From Metaruminococcus_A sp003150405 (GTDB lineage: Bacteria > Bacillota > Clostridia > Oscillospirales > Ruminococcaceae), in NCBI GenBank assembly GCA_902489745.1, contig CABUBB010000001.1, positions 186,001-250,000 of the forward strand: a stretch of DNA of 64,000 nt, written 5' to 3'. The translations under genes and the position numbers were made by a program. Positions 8,198 through 15,269 of this stretch are shown one piece after another (position 1 is the stretch's first letter; each line of letters starts with the position of its first letter). The notes below the pieces were generated by a model, which was not told where the DNA came from, searched no databases, and saw only the letters and a program-made list of their open reading frames with translations.

Positions 8198-8704
8198 TTG
8201 ATTTTTCAGTTCGGCTCCAAAACAAAGAGCTTTGGCGATTTGCTGCGACGGGGCCATCCAGCAGCTCAGGCACAGATTCGGGGCGATAAGGGGTTTCCGA
8301 ATATTCATGGGACGGTGTCCTTTTATCCGGCGCTGGACGGTATACTTGTTGCGGCTGAGGTGTTTGGCCTTCCGGTCAATGAGGGCGAATGCCCCGGCGG
8401 TTTTTTCGGGTTTCACATCCACGAGGGGAGAAGCTGTAATGGAAGCGAAAAAGAGCCGTTTGCGGCAACCGGCGGCCATTATAATCCCACCGGCTGTTCC
8501 CATCCTTTTCATGCGGGGGATATACCGCCTCTCTTCGGAGATGAGCGGGGCTGCGCCTGGATGAGTTTTTATACCAAGCGGCTGGTGCTTGATGACATTA
8601 TTGGACGCACCGTTGTTGTGCACCGGGACGCCGATGATTTTGTCACCCAGCCCTCCGGCTATTCCGGGATGAAAATTGCCTGCGGTGTCATACGAAGAAA
8701 ATAA
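8198..8704 (+). CDS. Copper/zinc superoxide dismutase family protein, cytoplasmic form
   Basis: Dismutates superoxide to O2 and H2O2 if metallated. All seven Cu/Zn ligands can be picked out: FHIH (His73, His75), GGHYNP (His94), HPFHAGD (His102, His105, Asp108) and VVVHRD (His142). Two Cys (RSCNG and KIACGV) are placed for the conserved disulfide. There is no signal peptide, unlike Gram-negative periplasmic SodC, so it should be cytoplasmic as in other Clostridia. The start is uncertain: TTG 8198 lies 8 nt after GGAAGGCGG, while GTG 8189 lies inside that site. A terminator follows. Confidence 0.85.
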   Translation: MIFQFGSKTKSFGDLLRRGHPAAQAQIRGDKGFPNIHGTVSFYPALDGILVAAEVFGLPVNEGECPGGFFGFHIHEGRSCNGSEKEPFAATGGHYNPTGCSHPFHAGDIPPLFGDERGCAWMSFYTKRLVLDDIIGRTVVVHRDADDFVTQPSGYSGMKIACGVIRRK

Positions 8705-8710
8705 GTTTCC

Positions 8711-8730
8711 GCCCGGTTTAAAAACCGGGC
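8711..8730 (+). terminator. Rho-independent terminator after the SOD gene
   Basis: Stem gcccggtt / aaccgggc with a 4-nt loop, followed by TTTCTTTTTTT. Confidence 0.9.
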
Positions 8731-8815
8731 TTTCTTTTTTTGCCAAAACGGTTATAATGAAAATAATCCCATTGATCAAACCAGAAACATCTTTGCTTTG
8801 AAAGGAGCATAAACC

Positions 8816-9388
8816 ATGGATTTATCACACTTCAGCTTTCGCAATCCTCCGGCCTTTTATCGCGTGGAGGAGGACAAACTCCTTCTGAAAACCGACCCGG
8901 AAACCGATTTTTGGCAGCGCACCTGCTATGGTACCGGCGCAGACAACGGGCACGCTTTTCTCACCACGGTCTCCGGTGATTTCACCTTTACTGTCCGTGC
9001 TTCGTATGAAAGCGACACCCTCTATGACCAATGCGGCCCAATGGTTTATGTCGATTCAGACAACTGGATGAAAGCCTCCATTGAGTTTGAAAAACACTCC
9101 TGCTCCAAACTCGGCAGTGTCGTGACCAACCTTGGCTATTCCGACTGGGCCACGACCGATATTCCGTTTATTCCCGCCCTTTGGTACCGGCTTTCCAAAA
9201 AAGGACAGGATTTCCGGGTAGAATACTCCTGCAATGGGAATTCTTATACACAAATGCGGATGTTCCATCTTCACAAGGCGGAGGATGCCATTCAGGTCGG
9301 TGTTTACGCATGCAGCCCAATGGCAACCAGCTTTACCGCCGTGTTTGATCGCTTTTCTATGGAGGAATGCGGCTGGCAAGAGGCATAA
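8816..9388 (+). CDS. DUF1349 domain-containing protein
   Basis: A 190-residue protein preceded by AAAGGAG. The whole length matches the DUF1349 (concanavalin-like, YesU-type) family: FWQRTCYGTGADNGH, then DFTFTVRASYES, CGPMVYVDSDNWMKASIE and QVGVYACSP in the usual order. This beta-sandwich family is sometimes annotated as regulation of enolase protein 1, but no activity is established. No signal peptide. Its downstream neighbour, an aldo/keto reductase, is 118 nt away with no terminator seen between, so cotranscription is possible. Confidence 0.8.
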   Translation: MDLSHFSFRNPPAFYRVEEDKLLLKTDPETDFWQRTCYGTGADNGHAFLTTVSGDFTFTVRASYESDTLYDQCGPMVYVDSDNWMKASIEFEKHSCSKLGSVVTNLGYSDWATTDIPFIPALWYRLSKKGQDFRVEYSCNGNSYTQMRMFHLHKAEDAIQVGVYACSPMATSFTAVFDRFSMEECGWQEA

Positions 9389-9506
9389 TCCGGCGCGCTG
9401 TCTGTACGTGGAAACAGCCGCCGTGTCTCGGGTATTTGACCGCCTACGGCAAAAAGGAGACTGGTTCTACAACCCCATTTTTCACGATTGGTAAAGGAGA
9501 TTTTTT

Positions 9507-10358
9507 ATGGAACAGATAACACTGCCCGATGGCGCCCTCATTCCCAAACTGGGGCAGGGAACTTGGTATCTCGGGGACGATCCCTCCCGGCGCGCACAGG
9601 AAATTGAGGCACTCCGCACCGGGATTTCCTGCGGAATGACCCTGATTGACTCGGCTGAAATGTACGGAAACGGCCGGGCGGAATCCCTGGTCGGCGAGGC
9701 CATTCAAGGCATACCGCGCGAATCTCTCACCCTTGTTTCCAAGGTTTATCCGCATCATGCGGGCCGTGCCGATTTGTTTGTTTGCTGCGACGCTTCCATC
9801 CGCCGGATGAAGGCCGGCTATCTTGACCTGTACCTGCTGCACTGGCGGGGTAGTATTCCGCTTTCGGAAACGGTTGCCTGCATGGAGGAACTGGTCAAAC
9901 AGGGTAAAATCCGCCGTTGGGGCGTTTCCAATTTCGATGTGGACGACATGGAAGAGCTGTTCCGGGTCAAGCACGGTGAAAACTGTGCGGTCAATCAGGT
10001 GCTGTACCACCTGGCATCACGCGGTGTAGAGTATGACCTGCTCCCCTGGATGCAGCAGCGCGGTGTCCCGCTTATGGCTTATTGCCCGGTCGCACAGGGC
10101 GGCAGTCTCCGCCGCGGTATGCTGGAACATCCTGCCGTTGTGGATCTGGCAAAACGGCATAGCGTGTCACCCATTCAAATTCTGCTGGCTTTTGTACTGT
10201 CGCACCCCGGTGTGTTTGCCATCCCTCGTACTGGTAAGCCGGCACACGCAAAGCAAAATGCGGAGGCGGCGGCCATCCGACTGTCCGGCGCGGAGTTGGA
10301 ACAGCTTGACTGCGCCTTTCCGCCGCCAAAACATAAGGTGTACCTGGATATTTTATAA
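9507..10358 (+). CDS. Aldo/keto reductase
   Basis: A 283-residue NAD(P)H-dependent oxidoreductase of the AKR superfamily with a TIM-barrel fold. The catalytic tetrad is complete: Asp48 and Tyr53 in LIDSAEMYGNG, Lys79 in LVSKVYP, and His112 in LYLLHW. The C-terminal cofactor-binding segment IPRTGKPAHAKQN is typical. AAAGGAG lies just before the ATG. The physiological substrate cannot be read from sequence. It converges on the small gene at 10467, with a shared long-range hairpin between them. Confidence 0.85.
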   Translation: MEQITLPDGALIPKLGQGTWYLGDDPSRRAQEIEALRTGISCGMTLIDSAEMYGNGRAESLVGEAIQGIPRESLTLVSKVYPHHAGRADLFVCCDASIRRMKAGYLDLYLLHWRGSIPLSETVACMEELVKQGKIRRWGVSNFDVDDMEELFRVKHGENCAVNQVLYHLASRGVEYDLLPWMQQRGVPLMAYCPVAQGGSLRRGMLEHPAVVDLAKRHSVSPIQILLAFVLSHPGVFAIPRTGKPAHAKQNAEAAAIRLSGAELEQLDCAFPPPKHKVYLDIL

Positions 10359-10361
10359 AAT

Positions 10362-10461
10362 AAAAAGCGCATGGACAAAAAGAAATTCCGGATTCAGCCT
10401 GTTTGGGCCATCGGAAAACGACACCGCAGGTTGTGCAGCGCCGCCCTGTCCATACGCTTTT
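10362..10461. terminator. Long-loop bidirectional terminator-like structure
   Basis: aaaaagcgcatggaca (10362 onward) pairs with tgtccatacgctttt (to 10461) except for one C/A mismatch. The loop is about 70 nt and itself contains complementary pieces (cctg...cagg). T or A runs flank both ends, as expected between convergent genes. Confidence 0.6.
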
Positions 10462-10466
10462 CTTTT

Positions 10467-10691
10467 TTACTGCTGGGTCGGACCGCCCTGCTTGAGCATC
10501 TGGTCTACAACCTGCTGCAATTCCTGTGCGTTTGAAAACGTCACGCCGGACTGCTTGATGTTTTCCTGCAAAAATGTCGGCAGTGCAGCAAAACGCTGGT
10601 CAAGCTGAGCGTCGTTGTTCGGCTGGCTTGCGCTGTTCTGCGCGTTCGGCTGGGTTTTCATCGCCAGATTTTTTTGGATAATCGGATTCAT
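10467..10691 (-). CDS. Hypothetical small protein, Gln/Asn-rich
   Basis: A 74-residue protein starting at an ATG preceded by GGAGGTGG at ideal spacing. It is rich in Gln, Asn and Ala (SQPNNDAQLDQRFAALP), has no Cys, no signal peptide and no hydrophobic segment, and is probably mostly helical after residue 25. I do not recognise a family. The strong ribosome site and the shared terminator support a real gene. The longer in-frame start at 10739 is less likely because it would include that ribosome site. Confidence 0.55.
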   Translation of the reverse strand: MNPIIQKNLAMKTQPNAQNSASQPNNDAQLDQRFAALPTFLQENIKQSGVTFSNAQELQQVVDQMLKQGGPTQQ

Positions 10692-10846
10692 GTTTGATTC
10701 CACCTCCAATGTTATTGTCTGCCGCTTTATGGAAATCAACCGTAGAAAAGATTGCCAATCTTAAAACCTTTTTGTGCGATAAGCGGTTATATTTTAAAAC
10801 GGCGCGGGCAAACTAGCAATAGACCAATAAAGGAGGAGAATTTTTT

Positions 10847-11020
10847 ATGAATCAGAACAGCAAATGCAATCAGAGCATTAAGTGTACGGTACAGCAGTGT
10901 GCAAACCATGCGCAGCAGGAAAACTACTGCTCGCTCGAATGTATCACCGTAGGTACCCACGAAATGAACCCTACGGTTGTCCAGTGCACCGACTGTGAGT
11001 CCTTCGTCCTCAAGAAATAA
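10847..11020 (+). CDS. DUF1540 domain-containing small Cys-rich protein
   Basis: A 57-residue protein starting at ATG 10847 after AGGAGG and ending in TAA at 11018-11020. It has six Cys, in the order KC, KC, QQC, NYCSLEC-like, and a final VQCTDCESF, which matches the DUF1540 family of small presumed metal-binding proteins common in Clostridia and often duplicated within genomes. No function is established; some members are expressed in sporulation. It is monocistronic with its own terminator. Confidence 0.8.
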   Translation: MNQNSKCNQSIKCTVQQCANHAQQENYCSLECITVGTHEMNPTVVQCTDCESFVLKK

Positions 11021-11027
11021 GGGCGAA

Positions 11028-11061
11028 AAAAGCCGTTTCCCAAATTTGGAAAACGGCTTTT
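11028..11061. terminator. Bidirectional terminator between DUF1540 and rex
   Basis: An 11-bp stem (aaaagccgttt / aaacggctttt) with T-rich tract on the plus strand and an A-rich tract at the other side, serving both convergent genes. Confidence 0.85.
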
Positions 11062-11085
11062 CTTTTTTTATTATCCGCTGAAAAA

Positions 11086-11724
11086 TCACTTCAAAATTTC
11101 ATTCACGCGGTAACACAGCGTCATCAGACTGTCGCTCAGGTGAACATTTTCTACTACAATATCCTCGTAGCTGAGGGTTAAATCAAAATGGCTGAAATTC
11201 CAGAACCCTTTTATTCCAAGCTTTACCAGCTTTTCTGCAATGACCTTTGCCGCTTCCTTCGGAATACAGAGCACTGCAATTTTCGGCTGGTTTTCTTTAC
11301 AGAAGTCCTCAATTTCATCGCTGTGCATAATGGTTACACTGCCAATTTTGGTGCCAATCAGCTCCGGTTTGACGTCAAACGCACCGATTAGGTTAAAACC
11401 GCGTTTTTCAAAGTCAATGTGATTGGCAATCGCTTCGCCAAGGTTGCCTACGCCGATAAGTATGCAGTTGTGAATCTTGTTCAGGCCAAGAATATTTGCA
11501 ATTTCTTCGTGCAGGTCCTTTACGTTATAGCCATATCCCTGCTGTCCAAACCCGCCAAAGCAATTCAGGTCCTGTCGGATTTGCGATGCGGTCAACTGCA
11601 TCAAATCAGAGAGCTCACGGGATGAAATGCGGGTTTTCCCTTCGTTGAGCAGTTCGCTCAAAAAACGGTAATACCGCGGAAGCCTCCGAATGACCGAAAT
11701 TGAAACCGCAGATTTATGAGACAT
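11086..11724 (-). CDS. rex: Redox-sensing transcriptional repressor Rex
   Basis: A 212-residue homodimeric repressor that senses the NADH/NAD+ ratio and controls fermentation and respiration genes. The N-terminal winged helix is seen as VIRRLPRYYRFL followed by ISSRELSDLMQLTASQIRQDL. The Rossmann domain begins ILIGVGNLGEA, the dinucleotide-binding glycine motif, and a C-terminal swapping helix follows. ATG 11724 is preferred over GTG 11736 because AAAGGTGG lies 8 nt before it and overlaps the GTG. It lies downstream of icd and acn on the same strand, with a 113-nt gap. I looked for a Rex operator in the surrounding intergenic DNA and did not see a convincing one. Confidence 0.92.
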   Translation of the reverse strand: MSHKSAVSISVIRRLPRYYRFLSELLNEGKTRISSRELSDLMQLTASQIRQDLNCFGGFGQQGYGYNVKDLHEEIANILGLNKIHNCILIGVGNLGEAIANHIDFEKRGFNLIGAFDVKPELIGTKIGSVTIMHSDEIEDFCKENQPKIAVLCIPKEAAKVIAEKLVKLGIKGFWNFSHFDLTLSYEDIVVENVHLSDSLMTLCYRVNEILK

Positions 11725-11837
11725 TGTAATAGCCACCTTTCAAAAGATAGAACAGCAGCAATACATAGTCAGTTGATGATGCAGGGGATGGTGTAACTGT
11801 GTACTGATACCGGGAGCCGCATCGCCGCGGCAGGGGA

Positions 11838-13049
11838 TTAAAGGGACTCCTGCAAACGCTTATTGACTTCGCTCAGGAATTCCTCGGTGTTGACCTTGCA
11901 TTTGTTCGGCAGTTTGGAAAGCGCGTACAGGTCGCCGGTCATAACACCGTCTTCAATGGTCTTAACGGTTGCCGCTTCCAGTTTGTCTGCAAAATCTACC
12001 AAATCTGCCAAGCCGTCAAGCTCGCCGCGTTTGCGCAGTGCACCGGTCCATGCAAACAGGGTGGCTGCCGAGTTGGTGGAGGTCTCTTCTCCCTTAAGGT
12101 GTTTGTAGTAATGGCGGGTTACGGTACCGTGTGCTGCCTCATATTCATATTTGCCATCCGGGGAAACGAGAACCGAGGTCATCATGCCCAAGCTGCCAAA
12201 TGCGGTTGCAACCATATCGGACATTACGTCACCGTCGTAGTTTTTGCAGGCCCAAATATAACCGCCTTCCGAACGAACGGTGCGGGAAACCGCGTCGTCA
12301 ATCAGGGTGTAGAAGTATTCAAGCCCGGCAGCGTCAAATTTCTCTTTGTATTCCGCGTCAAAAATTTCCTGGAAAATATCCTTGAAGCGGTGGTCATATT
12401 TTTTGGAAATGGTGTCCTTGGTTGCAAACCAGACGTCCTGCTTAATGTCCAGCGCATAGTTAAAGCAAGTACGTGCAAAGCTCGCTATGCTTGCATCCAG
12501 ATTATGTACACCCTGCACAACGCCCGGGCCTTTGTACTCATGAATCAGCTGCCGGGTTTCGTTTCCGTCTTTGTCGGTGACCACAAGCTCTGCTTTGCTG
12601 CCAGCATCGACCACCATTTCGGTGTTTTTGTAAATATCACCGTAGGCATGGCGCGCAATGGTAATCGGCTTGGTCCAGTTCGGGATATATGGAGTAATTC
12701 CCTTGACAATAATCGGCCCGCGGAAGACGGTGCCGTCCAGAATTGCACGGATGGTTCCGTTCGGGGATTTCCACATCTCGGAGAGATTGTACTCCTTCAC
12801 ACGCTGGGCATTCGGGGTAATGGTTGCACATTTGACCGCAACGCCGTATTTTTTGGTCGCCTCGGCCGAATCAATGGTGACCTGATCCTTGGTTTCCTCA
12901 CGGTGTTTCAGGCCAAGGTCATAATACTCGGTTTTTAGGTCAATGTACGGGGTCAGCAGCATGTCTTTGATCATCTGCCAGATGATCCGGGTCATTTCGT
13001 CCCCGTCCATCTCGACGAGAGGGGTTTTCATCTGAATTTTGTCAGCCAT
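11838..13049 (-). CDS. icd: NADP-dependent isocitrate dehydrogenase, eukaryote-like type
   Basis: Oxidatively decarboxylates isocitrate to 2-oxoglutarate with NADP+ in the cytoplasm. At 403 residues and with VEMDGDEMTRIIW at the start it belongs to the dimeric IDH group related to eukaryotic NADP-IDH, not to the E. coli-type enzyme. KSPNGTIRAILDGTVFR contributes isocitrate-binding Ser/Asn/Arg residues. NYDGDVMSDMVA supplies the metal-binding aspartates, and YEAAHGTVTRHY the NADP contact region. It sits 32 nt after acn and is probably cotranscribed with it. No citrate synthase gene is in the window. Confidence 0.93.
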   Translation of the reverse strand: MADKIQMKTPLVEMDGDEMTRIIWQMIKDMLLTPYIDLKTEYYDLGLKHREETKDQVTIDSAEATKKYGVAVKCATITPNAQRVKEYNLSEMWKSPNGTIRAILDGTVFRGPIIVKGITPYIPNWTKPITIARHAYGDIYKNTEMVVDAGSKAELVVTDKDGNETRQLIHEYKGPGVVQGVHNLDASIASFARTCFNYALDIKQDVWFATKDTISKKYDHRFKDIFQEIFDAEYKEKFDAAGLEYFYTLIDDAVSRTVRSEGGYIWACKNYDGDVMSDMVATAFGSLGMMTSVLVSPDGKYEYEAAHGTVTRHYYKHLKGEETSTNSAATLFAWTGALRKRGELDGLADLVDFADKLEAATVKTIEDGVMTGDLYALSKLPNKCKVNTEEFLSEVNKRLQESL

Positions 13050-13081
13050 CGTACAGTCCTCCTCTTGGTAGCGGCACAGGT

Positions 13082-15013
13082 TTAACCCTGCACCTTGGTG
13101 TAGTTGAGAAGCCCGCCGGCAAGCAAAATATCTTTTGCGCGGCCGGAGAGGTCGTAGACAGCCTCAATGCTGTCCCCAGTGGTCAGGTTTTTGACCACAA
13201 GCGGTCTGCCCGCTTTAATGCTCTCGCGAATGTCACCAATTTCAAGGCTGTCGCCCTGCGAAATCTTGTCGTAGTCCGCTTCGTTTTTAAAGGTCAGCGG
13301 CAGAATGCCCGCATTGATGAGGTTTGCAATGTGAATACGCGCAAAGCTCTTAACCAGCACCGCCTTGATGCCGAGGTAGAGCGGAACCAGTGCCGCGTGC
13401 TCACGGGAGGAACCCTGCCCATAGTTGGAGCCGCCAACTATAATCCCCTTACCGGCCGCTTTGGCGCGTTCCGAGAAGGTCGGGTCACAAACTGCAAAGC
13501 AATACTGGGAAAGGTAAGGAATATTGGAGCGGTAGGGCAGAATCTTGGAACCTGCCGGCATGATGTGGTCGGTCGTAATGTTGTCCTCCACCTTGAGGAT
13601 AACATCCGCAGCAACGATGTCGCCAACCGGCTCGGCAATTGGGAACTCCTTGATGTTCGGCCCGCGCAGGATCTCTACATCCTTCGCTTCCTCCGGGGAG
13701 GCGGGCGGAACAATCATGTTGTCGTTAATCAAGAATTTTTCCGGGATTTGAATCTCCGGCATTTCGCCCAAAGTGGTCGGATCAGTAAGTACGCCGGTCA
13801 GGGCAGAAATTGCCGCCGTCTCCGGGCTTACCAGATAAATGCCCGCATCCGCCGTGCCGGAACGGCCCAGGAAGTTGCGGTTGAAGGTACGCAGAGAAAT
13901 TCCTTTGGAATTCGGCGACTGTCCCATACCAATGCAAGGGCCGCAGGCACATTCCAGAATGCGTGCGCCGGCTGCAATCAGGATGGCAAGCGCACCGTTT
14001 TCCGCCAGCATGTTAAAGACCTGCTTGGAGCCTGGCGCAATCGCAAGGCTGACGTCTGGGTGAACAGTTTTACCCTTGAGAATATGCGCAACCCGCATCA
14101 GGTCAAGGTAAGACGAGTTGGTGCAGGAGCCAATGCAGACCTGATCCACTTTAATCGCGCCAATTTCAGTGACCGGTTTGACGTTGTCCGGGCTGTGCGG
14201 GCAGGCCGCAAGCGGAACCAGCTCAGAGAGATTGATGTTGACTTCTTTGTCGTAAACAGCATCCGTGTCGGCGGCCATCGGGGTGAAGTCCGCTTCACGG
14301 CCCTGCGCTTTCAGGAATGCATGGGTAATTTCATCTGCTGGGAAGATGGAGGTGGTAGCCCCCAGCTCAGCGCCCATGTTGGTGATGGTGGAACGCTCCG
14401 GAACCGAAAGGGTCTTGACACCTTCTCCGCAGTATTCAATGACGTTACCAACGCCGCCCTTGACCGAAAGAATTTCCAGAACCTTGAGGATAACGTCCTT
14501 GGCGGCAACCCACGGACGCAACTTGCCTGTGAGATTGACCTTTACAACATTCGGGTAGGTAATATAGTATGCGCCGCCACCCATTGCAACCGCTACGTCA
14601 AGGCCGCCTGCACCAAATGCAAGAGAGCCAATACCGCCCGCTGTCGGGGTGTGGGAGTCAGAACCAATCAGCGTTTTGCCCGGAATAGCGAACCGTTCCA
14701 AATGAATCTGGTGGCAGATGCCATTGCCGGGGCGCGAAAAATAAATGCCGTGTTTCTTTGCAATCGACCCAATGAACCGGTGGTCGTCCGCATTTTCAAA
14801 ACCGGACTGGAGGGTGTTGTGGTCAATGTAAGCCACCGAGCGTTCCGTTTTCACCCGCTCCACACCCATTGCCTCAAATTCAAGATAAGCCATGGTACCG
14901 GTTGCGTCCTGTGTTAAAGTCTGGTCAATTCTCAGCCCAACTTCGGTCCCCTTGACCGGCTTGCCGTCTACAATATGGGCGTCCAGAATTTTTTCTGTTA
15001 ATGTTTTTCCCAC
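13082..15013 (-). CDS. acn: Aconitate hydratase
   Basis: Isomerises citrate to isocitrate through a [4Fe-4S] cluster. At 643 residues it is the compact bacterial aconitase related to isopropylmalate isomerases. Cluster-ligand Cys are visible in IGSCTNSS and in CACGPCIGMGQSP. The swivel-domain substrate-binding segment is seen as GGSNYGQGSSREHAA. I chose GTG 15013, giving a product starting VGKTLTEKIL, because the family begins there; TTG 15034 would add seven residues. Neither start has a strong ribosome site. A consensus promoter lies at 15107-15135, and its leader carries a small hairpin (gccgt/acggc). It forms an operon with icd. Confidence 0.92.
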   Translation of the reverse strand: MGKTLTEKILDAHIVDGKPVKGTEVGLRIDQTLTQDATGTMAYLEFEAMGVERVKTERSVAYIDHNTLQSGFENADDHRFIGSIAKKHGIYFSRPGNGICHQIHLERFAIPGKTLIGSDSHTPTAGGIGSLAFGAGGLDVAVAMGGGAYYITYPNVVKVNLTGKLRPWVAAKDVILKVLEILSVKGGVGNVIEYCGEGVKTLSVPERSTITNMGAELGATTSIFPADEITHAFLKAQGREADFTPMAADTDAVYDKEVNINLSELVPLAACPHSPDNVKPVTEIGAIKVDQVCIGSCTNSSYLDLMRVAHILKGKTVHPDVSLAIAPGSKQVFNMLAENGALAILIAAGARILECACGPCIGMGQSPNSKGISLRTFNRNFLGRSGTADAGIYLVSPETAAISALTGVLTDPTTLGEMPEIQIPEKFLINDNMIVPPASPEEAKDVEILRGPNIKEFPIAEPVGDIVAADVILKVEDNITTDHIMPAGSKILPYRSNIPYLSQYCFAVCDPTFSERAKAAGKGIIVGGSNYGQGSSREHAALVPLYLGIKAVLVKSFARIHIANLINAGILPLTFKNEADYDKISQGDSLEIGDIRESIKAGRPLVVKNLTTGDSIEAVYDLSGRAKDILLAGGLLNYTKVQG

Positions 15014-15106
15014 GTTTGCACCATCTTTCTTCAAATCTGTTCACGGTGGTTTTGCCGTCTGAAACGGCGCTGAATTCTCCTGTTTTCCGTTGATTCAATA
15101 TTACTT

Positions 15107-15135
15107 ATTTTAATGTATTTTAAAAAGATTGTCAA
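15107..15135 (-). promoter_or_regulatory. SigA-type promoter of acn-icd
   Basis: On the minus strand TTGACA (15135-15130), a 17-nt spacer and TAAAAT (15112-15107). It diverges from the activase promoter, whose -35 lies 45 nt away. Confidence 0.8.
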
Positions 15136-15179
15136 GATTTAGTCAATATCCTCAGGTTGGATTTTACAGGGGGTTTGGA

Positions 15180-15207
15180 TTGACATTATAAATAGGAATG
15201 CTATAAT
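15180..15207 (+). promoter_or_regulatory. SigA-type promoter of the dehydratase activase operon, followed by a direct repeat
   Basis: TTGACA (15180-15185), a 16-nt spacer and TATAAT (15202-15207). Just downstream agttaagac occurs twice (about 15213 and 15228, 15-nt period), placed like an operator over the transcription start; a regulator is not known. Confidence 0.8.
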
Positions 15208-15269
15208 GTTTTAGTTAAGACTGTTGGAGTTAAGACAGTATAAAGATTCTGTTCCACAGGAGGAAAGCT

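Noticed and set aside
13331..14917. A 528-codon open frame on the plus strand antisense to aconitase
   Set aside because: It mirrors acn in another frame, has no ribosome site and no family resemblance; third-position GC bias keeps antisense frames open.
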